A stretch of DNA of 64,000 nucleotides, taken from positions 6,212,001-6,276,000 of the forward strand of contig JANTQA010000042.1 in the NCBI GenBank assembly GCA_027625915.1. The letters are read 5' to 3'. The stretch's first letter is position 1, and each line of letters starts with the position of its first letter. The notes beneath the pieces are model-generated. The model saw nothing but the letters and a program-made list of their open reading frames with translations, was not told where the DNA came from and made no database searches. The translations under genes and the position numbers were made by a program. Below are positions 11,430 through 21,004 of the stretch, one piece after another. The stretch comes from Anaeramoeba flamelloides. Taxonomy: Eukaryota; Metamonada; Anaeramoebidae.

Positions 11430-12240
11430 TTTATAAAAGAGAACCCCCCCATAAAGCATATGAACTTGAGTTAGGTTTCCCCCAGTAAATAAAAGACTTT
11501 TGAAAATATTATATTTTTATCGATTTTTTTGTACTCTGAAAAACCACAGTTAGGTTTTCTTGAGTTTTCTGTTTATTTGTGAAGTTTTAATGGTTTTTTT
11601 ACTTTTTGAAATAAACCGAAAATTTATTAAAATTTTCTATTTATTTCAAAAAGTAAAAAAAAACCTAACAAAAATCGATAGATTTTCCAGATAAACAGTA
11701 AACCTCAAGAAAACATTGGCACTATACTGCACTCTAGGCACCTCCTTTCAGTTTATTTTAATTTTATAAAGTAAAAGAAAATTTCAAAAATTTTCTTTTA
11801 TTTTCTTAAAATAAAAAAAATTAATATTATATTTTCTAGATTTTTTTGATTATTTGAAAAATTAATAGATTTTATAAATTAAACAGAAAACAAAAATAGA
11901 AAATATGAACTAAATAGTATTTTACAGTACGTATCTAATTTCTAATTTTTTTTAAAAATAAATTTGAATATTTGAATCATAATTTTCTTTATCATTATAT
12001 AATGAGAAATCAATAACGAGACTCCCATTATTTGAATAATATCTAAGATATTATTTCTTAATTTCTTATTATTTTTGTTTATCTGATTTAATTCCTTAAT
12101 CCAAAAATTTCGAATTTTTTGGTAAATCAGTAGTCCCATAAAAAATGATCGACATCTTCGGTAATTTATAGATTCGATTTAAATTTTTTTTCATAAATTA
12201 AATTTTTTTTTTGAATATTCTTATCATATACATAAAAAAA
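11430..12240 (-). mobile_element. Decayed LINE fragment with palindrome array
   Basis: Minus strand. At about 12130 the reverse complement reads ...CRSFFMGLLI, matching the DHFFMGLSG end of a Cys-x2-Cys-type LINE C-terminal zinc motif seen better at 59.1 kb. Downstream (lower coordinates) a 65-residue open stretch continues as NFWIKELNQINKNNKKLRN. After the body (ATCTAATTTCTAATTTTT at 11935-11952) comes the palindrome array 11540-11760, with arms ACTTTTTGAAATAAACCGAA and its mirror and the spacer GGCACTATACTGCACTC. Several stops in the body: dead. Confidence 0.5.
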
Positions 12241-12344
12241 TATTCATAGTGAATTTTTATTTTTTCATTTATTTATCTAAATAATTATTTATTTATTTAT
12301 TAATTTATTTATTGGAGAAACGGATAAATTTGAAAATTTTATTA

Positions 12345-12540
12345 CAGTCAGTTCCACTTTTAAGGTACAAACCTTTAACGAAATTTAAGGTACAAAAAAA
12401 TCTCACATTAAAGCACAAAATTTGGAATTTTTTTTTTTACAATTTATTTTACTAGTAACTGAATTTTGTGCCTTAATTTGAGATTTTAATTGTGCCTTAA
12501 ATTTCGTTGAAAGTTTTTGCGTTAAAAGTGAAACTGACTG
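12345..12540. mobile_element. TA-flanked MITE, family C, copy 2 (196 bp)
   Basis: CAGTCAGTTCCACTTTTAAG start, mirrored AAGTGAAACTGACTG end, TA on both sides (12343-12344, 12541-12542). Differs from copy 1 at scattered positions in both arms, so the two insertions are not a recent pair. Confidence 0.85.
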
Positions 12541-12609
12541 TACTATAAATTATGAAGAAGAGGAGAAATATTTCAAATATCAAAAATATAAATAATATCA
12601 TTTTAATGA

Positions 12610-12730
12610 CCAAATTAAAAACGAGTCATTCTCGTTAGCTTTAATATTGTTGGAAAGAATTGGCTAAAATCATTGATTTTTCAAGATTCCATCAAATTCT
12701 GGAAAACTAAGACACATTCCAAGAATTCAC
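12610..12730. repeat. Short fragment of LINE-type palindrome array
   Basis: CTCGTTAG, GATTTTTCAAGATT and TTCTGGAAAACTAAG echo the module spacers seen at 4.2, 5.5 and 45.9 kb. No other part of the LINE is recognisable here. Confidence 0.35.
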
Positions 12731-13378
12731 ATGATAGGTAAAATACCGATAAAAAGAAAATCAATAAAATATTGTTTTTTTTTTTTTAAAAAAAAGTCAA
12801 TTGAAAATATTAAAAATTAATATACTAAAATTAGTAAACGTTATAAGTGGTTTTTTAATCTATTTGAAAATTAATTTTTCAATTCTTTAATTTTTCACTT
12901 CATTATAATCAATTATTAATTTTTTATCAAAAATTATATTTAAATATTTTTATTGTACTTGATTGATAATCAAATAAACGAATCCACCCAAAGTAAAAAG
13001 CATAGTCAAAAGAGAAAAAAAGGTGTTTTTAAAAGATTTCTTCATTTGTTTATCAGTAATATCCCTTAATTATAAATCGATTGTGGATTATCATAACCGA
13101 TTTTAAATTAACAAATTTAAGCTTAAAAACTGTCCTTCTGATCTTGAAGGTTTTTTTTTTACCAAAATTTTTTAAAAAATAGTGAATGGGAATTAACTCT
13201 TTGAATCTAAAAGATGAATGTGTGTATAAGAAGCTTTCAAGAAAGTTGTAATAGTTGTGTTTAATAATTTCACATTCAGAGTTTCATATTGGAATAGTAA
13301 ATCATCTCTACAAATCTTTTTTCAATTGAGAGTTTACTCTAATTCCGAATTTTGTAGCAAATTTTTGTTTTTAATTAT

Positions 13379-14245
13379 CCATTGTGAAAAAAATTTGGGT
13401 CATTAAAAAAAATCGGATCAATCAAAAATTTGTTTTGGTTTTTTTAATCGTAAAATATTAGCAAAATGATTATTGATCAAGCTATCATTATATGAAAAAA
13501 ACTTACACTCTAGAAAAACCAAAGTCAATATCAATTAAAATTTACAATAACAATATTATTTCGTTGCATTTTGACCCCTTTGGGGTTGATTTGGAATGAG
13601 AAACGAACAAAAATTGAATTATAATTGTAAACTTTACAAAAAAAAAATAATTATTTATGGAGAAATATTCAAATACATTAATTCAATAAGATGTTTATCA
13701 TTGTTAGATAACGTTAATTTATCCATATTAATCTTAAATACCCTTTTAAACTTAATCAAATCAAATAATCTTCCAAAAAAGATTTTTTTTCAAAAGAGAT
13801 TTATTTACACTAATGTTTTTCAATCAAAACTTCAAAATAACAAAATGTTAAGATTTTAAAACTATTTAAAGTCGAATTATCACATATAGAACAAATCTTA
13901 ATTTAAAATAACTCTTTATAATTGGTTTTCCCAATCAATCACGATCTTGATCTTGGAATGTAATCTAATAAAAAAAAAATTACATTTTTAGTAAAGTTTA
14001 CAATTATAATTCTATTTTTGTGAATTTTTAGCCTTCCAAAGAAATTCCAAAGTTTCAAAATGCAACGAAATAATATTGTTATTGTAAATTTTAATTGATA
14101 TTGACTTTGTTTTTTCTAGAGTGTAAGTTTTTTTCATATAATGATAGCTTGATCAAAAATCATTTTGCTAAAATTTACTATAAAAAAAACCAAAACAAAT
14201 TTTTGATTGATCCGATTTTTTTAAAATGACCCAAATTTTTTTCAA
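13379..14245 (+). mobile_element. Long-TIR element, family D, copy 1 (~867 bp)
   Basis: Inverted repeats of about 200 bp: the left end GAAAAAAATTTGGGTCATT mirrors the right end AATGACCCAAATTTTTTTC, and the inner GATATTGACTTTG pairs with CAAAGTCAATATC. Between the arms an open stretch 13596-13859 encodes an 87-residue peptide whose counterpart is also open in the second copy at 31485-32350. There is no recognisable transposase, so this may be a deletion derivative of a larger element. Target duplication not clear. Confidence 0.75.
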
Positions 14246-14594
14246 ATTAAAATTTTTGTTAATTCTCCTCAAAACATGTTAAAATTACAATTAAAAAAAT
14301 ATACTTAAATAATAACTTGAATAGTCAAAGAGTTGTTGGTTCTAAAAGTATCATCACACCAAAAAACACAACAAATTTATACAAACTTTCCAAGCACTGG
14401 ACTGTATTTAGAAGATTTATATATTATCTGAACTTTTAGATTTTTGTTGTATTTTTTTCAAATAAAATCATTTTTTCTTTTTAAGCAACTATTTTTGTTG
14501 GTTTGTGGTTTGAAAATTTTTTTTGTATAAGAACAAAGTATAAAAATCTTTTCTGTGTTTTGTAATGTCAAAAGATTTTCTTGACCAAGAAAAC

Positions 14595-14880
14595 TCAGGT
14601 ATCTAGATTCTCTTTTTTTTCAATTTTTAATCCAAAATAAGAAAACAACTTTTTAACAATATTGTTCTTCCTTTTATAACTTTCTTCAAAAAACTCAATA
14701 AAAGACAACATAGGTAGGCTCAAAACAAAACCGTCAACTCCAATAAAACCCAGAAAAAGAAGAAATTCGATTAGTTCTTCACCAAGATATTTTTCAAGCA
14801 AAACACAACAAGTTTCACCATTAGGAAAGCGGTTTTCAACAAGGGAGCAGCCACTGTTATTGGTAAATAAAATTTTTTCT
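14595..14880 (-). pseudogene. Possible TM2-like fragment with Cys-rich lead-in
   Basis: The minus strand reads NNSGCSLVENRFPNGETCC, then a hydrophobic segment LLFLGFIGVDGFVLSL, then a charged tail to the stop at 14595. LLFLGFIGVDGF resembles the start of TM2 domains (typically LGxxGxDRFYLG), and Cys-rich segments often precede TM2. The key RFYLG is not intact. No ATG is in frame; a possible acceptor (CCAATAACAG) lies near 14853. Low confidence: it may be a gene remnant or chance. Confidence 0.3.
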
Positions 14881-14994
14881 TTTATTCTTCCTCAAGATCA
14901 TACATTAATATTTTTTTCTTCTTTGATAAATCTTTTTCATTTATTCAAAATTTTATTCTGGGTTACTTGACCATACAAAAAACGAAACAATATC

Positions 14995-15125
14995 AAAAAC
15001 AAAAAAACATAAAACATAAAACTCCAACACAAATATGAACAAAAACAAAAAAACAAAAACAAAAAACTAAAACATAAAACTCCAACATAAATACGAACAA
15101 AAAAAAAAAAACAAAAAACACAAAT
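14995..15125. repeat. Imperfect tandem repeat
   Basis: Two diverged units of about 60 bp, each with ACATAAAACTCCAACA followed by AAATA(T/C)GAACAAAA and A-rich spacer with CAAAAAC steps. Lies immediately 5' of the RGS gene. Confidence 0.6.
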
Positions 15126-15183
15126 CAACTAAAAAAAATAGAAAGATGAATTATCACTTCAAATTAAAAAGCTGACAAATGTC

Positions 15184-16323
15184 TTGGTTCAATTTCAGGA
15201 ATTGTGTAAAACAATTCAGACTGCACACGACAAAAGGCAACAAAATTTTGAAAACAAAACAAAATTATTACTTGCAAATAAAATCAAATTTAACAATGCT
15301 CTTGGGAAATTGAATAAAGAAAAGAGCACTTTAAATGAATTCCTATTAATTGAAGAAAAGGCTTCAACTGAACAGGAATATTTGACTAACTTTCGTAATT
15401 TAGCCTTGGAGGAGTATAAAAAGTTGTCAAAAAAATATAGTGAATTAAAAAATAAGGAAACACAGATCTTGGAGTCCATTCAAAAGGAAAGCAAATTATA
15501 CCAACAACAAGAATTATTATTTCGAACCAAGCTAATCACATACTTTACCTTTTCAGAATCAAACTCTTTCAATCAAAATGAAAGCAAACGCAAAAAAGGT
15601 GATGAGAGACAAGATGAAAAAAAACAATTGATAATTGAAAAAAAAAAAATCGTGAGTTCAATACAAACCATTTCAAACCATCGGACGCAAACCAAAAATT
15701 GGTTGATCAAAGTCAAGGATTTACAACAGCAATTGTTAAAACAAAGAACACACATTATTGAACAGTCCAAGGTGTTTACCATTTTATTGGATCAACAAAA
15801 AAAAAAGGCCGAGCAAGCACGAGCCAATTCGATTAAAGCGTCAATGAAAAGAGAGGAAGAGTATGTGAAAAACGAAGCAAAGATTGATTGGCTGAGTAAT
15901 ACAAAAAACAATTTAGAGTCCAATTTGGAAAAAAAAGAAATACATCGAAACGAAATTAAAAAACAAGAAGAAATATGTTGGAAAATTGAGCAAAATGTAT
16001 TAAAATTAAAACGGCGATTAGCTGCTGAACAAAGAAAGCAATACCCTATTGAAGTCTCAGTTAAACGATTTGAAAAAATAATACTTGATAAAGAAATACA
16101 GATTAAAAATATTAAAGAATTGCAATCAATAATAAAAGACGAAAAATTAATGAATAATAACAACAACAACAACAACAACAATAATAATAATAATATTAAT
16201 ATGAATAATAAAAACAACAAAAACAACAACAATTATAATAATTTTAAAAATAGTAATGAGGAACAAAAAAAAGAAAAAGAAAAAGACAAAAAAAGAAATA
16301 AATACAAAGAAAGAAATCAATAA
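15184..16323 (+). CDS. Coiled-coil half of an RGS-domain protein
   Basis: The reading frame codes for a long, nearly unbroken coiled coil (residues ~5-320; ELCKTIQTAHDKRQQNF onward, Lys/Glu/Gln-rich heptads). It ends in a poly-Asn tract made of AAC/AAT repeats (16156-16200) and a Lys/Glu tail. The first codon is TTG and no in-frame ATG occurs until about residue 216. TTCAATTTCAG at 15188-15198 is a good acceptor, so the real start is probably in an upstream exon; ATG at 14565 followed by a GTATC donor was considered, but its phase does not match. The frame stops at 16321, 68 bp after the next frame opens. The two probably form one protein of about 0.9 k residues. Confidence 0.7.
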   Translation: MVQFQELCKTIQTAHDKRQQNFENKTKLLLANKIKFNNALGKLNKEKSTLNEFLLIEEKASTEQEYLTNFRNLALEEYKKLSKKYSELKNKETQILESIQKESKLYQQQELLFRTKLITYFTFSESNSFNQNESKRKKGDERQDEKKQLIIEKKKIVSSIQTISNHRTQTKNWLIKVKDLQQQLLKQRTHIIEQSKVFTILLDQQKKKAEQARANSIKASMKREEEYVKNEAKIDWLSNTKNNLESNLEKKEIHRNEIKKQEEICWKIEQNVLKLKRRLAAEQRKQYPIEVSVKRFEKIILDKEIQIKNIKELQSIIKDEKLMNNNNNNNNNNNNNNINMNNKNNKNNNNYNNFKNSNEEQKKEKEKDKKRNKYKERNQ

Positions 16324-17929
16324 TACAAAAGAAAATAAAAATTTAAATGAAAATAAAATACTTTTTCAAGAACTGATCAAAGGCAAATTCGGAAATGAGG
16401 CAAAGGAATTATTAAATTTAGACAAGGAAATTCAATTAATAAATAAACAGAGAAAAGAAAAAGAAATTGAAATCAAATTATCACAAATATCGAAAAACGA
16501 GAAACTTATCAAAACTGAACAGATCGAAAATGAATTAGAAAATTTGATTTCAAAAATTAAAAATTTACAACAAAATGTACCCAAATTGAAAAAGCAAATC
16601 AATCATAATGAAAATGATATCCAACAATTTGAGGATAATGGCGAAGAAGAAATTTCAGAATTAGAAAACAAGATCTTAAAATTACAAACAAATGAAACAA
16701 AGCTCCGAAAGGAGGGCAAAGAAGAGCGATGGAAAATTGAGGAGGCGCTATTTCGAGAAAAACGAGAAAACGAACGATTGAAAGCAATGGTTGAAGAATT
16801 GAAAAAAAGCAAAGAAGAGCAAACCAATGAAGAAATCGATCAACAGGAAATAGAGAAAATGAAAAAGGAATTCACAAAATTAACTGAAGAAGTGAGGATC
16901 TATGTTTGTGAATCCTTAGGGCAATTTATTTCGAAGGAGAAATCACAGGTATCAGATTTTGAAAATTATTTTAAAAGAATCCATTCGCTATTTAAGGATA
17001 AGGAACAAGAGATTGAAATAATTAAGCAGGGGGTTAAGGTGCAAACACAATATGCAAACATGCTAAAGGAAAAAATTGATAAATTGAAAATTGAAAAAGA
17101 AAAAATCCTTCAGAAGAAGAAAAAAAAGAAAAAAAAGAAAAAAAAGAAAAAAAAGCGCAAAGGCAGCAAAGGAAGAAAGACAAGTTTCTTAAGGAGAAAG
17201 AAAAACCAAGACAAGGACCAATTGAAAAAAGACAAAAATTTGAAAAATAATAATAATAATAATAATAATAGATCAGTTACCACAAGCCATTTAATTAACG
17301 GCAATATTAGCGATAATAACAAATCATCCAAAAGAAAGAAAAAAAAGAAAGAAAATTATAAAAAGTCATCAAAAAAAAAATCGAAAAATAATAATGAGCG
17401 CAATTTTTCCTCATCCTCATCCCTATCCTCATCATCATCATCATCCTCATTGTCATTGTCATTGTCCTCCTTGAATAATAGCAACAACAAGGATTCAGAT
17501 TTTGATCAAAATCTAAAACAAAAAATTAAATTAATCCCCTTCGATGATTTAATTACAGACGACATAGCAAGAAAGTATTTCATGGAATTCTTAGTTGAAG
17601 TTTATGGACAAGAAAATTTGCTATTTTATCTTGAAGTTGAAAGATTTAAAAGATATAAGAAAGTGAAAACTAAAGAGGAAATCGAAAAAAAAACTAAACA
17701 AATTTATGACGACTTTATCAAAAAGGATTCGACTTGGATGATCAATATCGATGGTAAAATTTTGGAAAAATGTGAAACAAGAATATTGAATTCAGATATA
17801 GGAATTGATGTTTTCAATGAAGCTCAGGAATCAGTTTATTACTTGATGAGCTCAGATTCATATCCGAAATTTATTAAATCAGTTCAAATGAAAAAATTAT
17901 ATAACGAATATTTATTAACAAAAAATTAA
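16256..17929 (+). CDS. RGS-domain protein, C-terminal part
   Basis: Regulator of G-protein signalling: RGS domains speed GTP hydrolysis by G-alpha subunits. The domain covers roughly the last 130 residues: FDDLITDDIARKYFMEFLVE, then GQENLLFYLEVERFKRY, IYDDFIKKDSTWMINID, VFNEAQESVYYLMSSDSYP and KFIKSVQMKKLY. All the usual RGS helices and the ENLLF core are present. Before it come coiled coil (residues ~25-290), a poly-Lys run (17115-17155), poly-Asn and a poly-Ser tract of TCA/TCC repeats (17407-17470). The frame is +1 relative to the preceding coiled-coil frame. The switch falls inside an A-rich Lys/Glu linker, so either a homopolymer error, a tiny intron or a real break joins them. Stop TAA at 17927. 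Confidence 0.85.
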   Translation: MRNKKKKKKKTKKEINTKKEINNTKENKNLNENKILFQELIKGKFGNEAKELLNLDKEIQLINKQRKEKEIEIKLSQISKNEKLIKTEQIENELENLISKIKNLQQNVPKLKKQINHNENDIQQFEDNGEEEISELENKILKLQTNETKLRKEGKEERWKIEEALFREKRENERLKAMVEELKKSKEEQTNEEIDQQEIEKMKKEFTKLTEEVRIYVCESLGQFISKEKSQVSDFENYFKRIHSLFKDKEQEIEIIKQGVKVQTQYANMLKEKIDKLKIEKEKILQKKKKKKKKKKKKKKRKGSKGRKTSFLRRKKNQDKDQLKKDKNLKNNNNNNNNRSVTTSHLINGNISDNNKSSKRKKKKKENYKKSSKKKSKNNNERNFSSSSSLSSSSSSSSLSLSLSSLNNSNNKDSDFDQNLKQKIKLIPFDDLITDDIARKYFMEFLVEVYGQENLLFYLEVERFKRYKKVKTKEEIEKKTKQIYDDFIKKDSTWMINIDGKILEKCETRILNSDIGIDVFNEAQESVYYLMSSDSYPKFIKSVQMKKLYNEYLLTKN

Positions 17930-18046
17930 CCATTCTGAAATGTTTTTTTTTATTTTTGATTATTTTTTATTTTTTTTTTTTTTCAATAAAATAAAATTTA
18001 AATTTTATGAATACAACCAAAATTATAATATTTTTTAAACAAAAAA

Positions 18047-19090
18047 AAATTTTTTTTTTTTTGTTAATTGAAGAGAGGCAATTCAAAAAAATTATCAGGT
18101 GTTTACTTTTAAACATTAAACTTGTATTTAGAGTTTTTTTATCCGAGTGATAATAAAGATAAGTTTATCGTTCTACGGATGTCTTTTTAAAAAAAGAAAA
18201 TATAAAGAAAATTAAGAAATGATACATATTAAAAATAATAGAAAAAAAGCTAAAAAATCAAATATTTAAAATTCCTAAAATAGTAATATATATATATATA
18301 TATAACCTTGGGTGCATATGCACCACTCTTCAGAGTTGTGGAATACTAATTTATTAATCACAATTTATGAACTTTTTATTTATTATGATAATCTTTCAAT
18401 CAGGTTTTTACTCCTCCTGTTTCAGGATAGGTGTCGTCAAGTGCCGTAGAGTGCCTCGGTTTTTTTTGAGTTTTCTATTTATTCGGAAAATCAATAGATT
18501 TTCGTTAGGTTTTTTTTACTTTATGAAATAAACCGAAAATTTATTAAAATTTTCTGTTTATTTCAAAAAGTAAAAAAAAAACCCAGAACAATTCACAGAT
18601 AAAATATAAAACCTCAAAAAAACCTAGAAAACTTTACAAATAAACAGAAAACTCAAAAAAAAACTAACAAAAATTTATTGATTTTCAAAATTCTTTTAAA
18701 AAACCTGAAAAAAAACCTAGAACACTTCATTAATAAAATCGAAAAAGTAAAAAAAAACCTAGAACAATTCACAGATAAAATAGAAAACCTCAAAAAAACC
18801 TAGAAAACTTCTAAATAAATAGAAAACTCAAAAAAAACCTAACGAAAATCTATTGATTTTCCAAATAAATAGAAACCTCAAGAAAACCTAACAGCAGTTT
18901 TTTTTCGAAACAAAAAGAAACCTAAAAATAAAAGAAAAACACAGTTTTTCCAGAATTCAAAAGAATAGAGAAAAATCTTTAATTTATCTACATTCTTTTA
19001 ATTCCTCAAAAATATAGGCATTCTTAGACACTGTATGGCTTTTGTAAGCACTATTCTAATTTCTAAATTTTTTACTAGAAATCTAATTAG
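18047..19090 (-). mobile_element. LINE 3' region with the longest palindrome array
   Basis: T-run 18047-18061, then GAAGAGAGGCAATTC as in the other LINE 3' ends. From 18440 to 19060 there is a series of palindromic modules: TCGTTAGG...TTTACTTTATGAAATAAAC with its mirror, and AAAACCTAACGAAAATC with its mirror. The opening spacer is GTCGTCAAGTGCCGTAGAG. The LINE body resumes as CTAATTTCTAAATTTTTT near 19055. A family O repeat (18310-18430) and a short (TA)n lie within it. Confidence 0.5.
18310..18430 (+). repeat. Dispersed repeat family O, uninterrupted copy
   Basis: Holds the CACTCTTCAGAGTTGTGGAA joint that is split in the 10.8 kb copy, then TTATTAATCACA, GATAATCTTTC and TTTCAGGATAGG. It also has a short hairpin GGTGCATATGCACC. 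Confidence 0.6.
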
Positions 19091-19452
19091 AGAACAATAA
19101 TGTTCTTAATCATGAACTTATTAGCTATAAATAATGAATATTTATTTGAAATAACCTTTTTGATATTATTCTTAATGTGTATTATTTTTATTAATTTTTT
19201 TCATAATTTAATCTGAAAAGTTTATTTTTTTCATAGGGTGGGAATTACGAAAGAAAAGATTTTATTTTATCTTTACATGTTTTGTTTGAAGATTCAATAA
19301 TTTTTTTGAGAAAATAGGCTTTTTTTAAATTCCTCAAAAAATCCTTAACAGTTCTAAAAAATTTGAAGTATTTGTTTTTTCTTGAATTGAGATTCCTATA
19401 AATCATTTTTATTGATTACACAATAACTTTCAATCACCAAAAAGTACATATA

Positions 19453-19681
19453 CTGATAAATTCTAATAAATTTTTAAAAATTTTTAGTTCAATTTCCATT
19501 TTAATAAATCTTGGAACCGTTTCTTATCAAACATCACTGGCAATTAATATTTTGAAGAACAACTAATTTTACAGAATTTCTTAGAACTTTACTTATTAAA
19601 AGCTTTATTCAAAGTTTAAGCACAAAAATTTCAAAAAGGAAAACCAAGTAACAATTTCAACCATTTATTGCAATTTATCAG
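19453..19681. mobile_element. TA-flanked MITE, family I, copy 1 (229 bp)
   Basis: Begins CTGATAAATTC and ends AATTTATCAG, with TA on both sides. Interior shares TTCAATTTCCATTTT and GAACAACTAATTTTACA with the copy at 49956-50184, which has exactly the same length. Non-coding. Confidence 0.8.
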
Positions 19682-21004
19682 TATGAATTGTCCTTAATTC
19701 ACCAATTTGAAAAAAATGATTTTTCTCTAAATGTTACTTTAAAGAAATGGTGTTTGAAGTTTAAAGTTAATATTTAACTTATTTGGATTCTTCCAAATTA
19801 AGAAGACGAAGAAAAAAAATTTTGGAAAGTCATCTTTGATTTGAATTTAATTCATTCTTTGATTTCAACAAGTTTCTTTGGAAAGGTGATCTTTTGTACT
19901 TGTTTCCTATTAAAAGAAAAGATTTGTTTGAAAGAAATACCTAATCGGGTCTAATTTTTGGTTTACTCTTTGATTTATTTCATTGGTTCCTATAAACATA
20001 TTTTGATATCCAAAACAGAATTAAATAAAACTCAAAAATTTATAATCACAAAAAACTGTTCAAAAAACCAAAAACCAAAGAAACAACTCTATTTTCAATT
20101 TGTTCGCTTTCTTTTCACATAGAGATACGAATGGTATTTTAGTTTCAAATTTTCCTATCTTGTTACCCAAAAATTCTTTTTTTGATTAATGTTCTCATTG
20201 CAAAATTTTTTCAAAATGGTAAAAAGAAACTGTTTGCTTTTAAGAAACTCATTCCATAAATACCAGAGTTTTTCCTTTTAGAGATCTGTGATCTTTCTCT
20301 GATGGAATGAAGTCAAAAAAAGAAAGTAACTTTTTTTCAAGCATTAGCTTAAAAAACCTCCTTTAAAAGGAAGGAATAAAAGTTGAAAAAAAAATATGAT
20401 TGTTGGGGAAAGAACCAAAGCAACAAGGTGTAAAAATGTAACTTATCGTTCTTTATCGTATTCAAAGCTTTATTTTCGAAATATGTAAAATTCTTTTTGC
20501 AAATTTTTTACTTTTTTTTTACCAAACTTCTTTTTTCTTGGGAACCCGTGAAAAAAAAATGGTGAATAGAAGATCCCTTACAACAGAACCTCACAACTAT
20601 CATTTTCACACAATTTTTTTCTGTTTTTCAAAATAGAAAAGCCAACATAAAAAAAACTTTTTTTGAAGAATTTAAAAAAAATATGAAATTTAAAACAAAT
20701 AATCAAGTTTTTATAATGTTATACTTTTTTAAAAAGGTTTTGTGATCTAAATGAACTGAAGAGTTGTTTTAAATTCAACACATCAAAATCCTTTGGTAAT
20801 TTCAAGTGTTATTTAGAATTCTTCAAAAAATTTTGCTTTTGGAAGGAAAATTATTTTTTTTTTTTATCGAACTTCTTCTTTTCCTTTTTCTCTTCTTTCT
20901 TTTTTACACAAGAAAAAATCAAAGACTAAAATTTTAGGTTCGAAAAAACAATTTGTATTAAATTCTACAACTTCAAGAATTGCTTTTCCTTTCAAAGCTT
21001 GGAA
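19682..21004. other. Intergenic region upstream of RNASEH2A
   Basis: No gene or matched repeat seen. Contains many T-runs and short pyrimidine tracts. The last 130 bases before the ATG (20870-21004) are CT-rich on the plus strand and probably hold the promoter and leader, but no defined motif stands out. Confidence 0.4.

Noticed and set aside
14565-14599. ATG followed by KDFLDQENS and a GTATC donor as first exon of the RGS gene
   Set aside because: It ends in phase 1, while the RGS frame's acceptors near 15199 are phase 0; also the opposite strand is open here.
15792-16232. Leucine-rich minus-strand frame opposite the poly-Asn tract
   Set aside because: Antisense of AAC/AAT repeats always reads as Leu/Ile runs; no domain.
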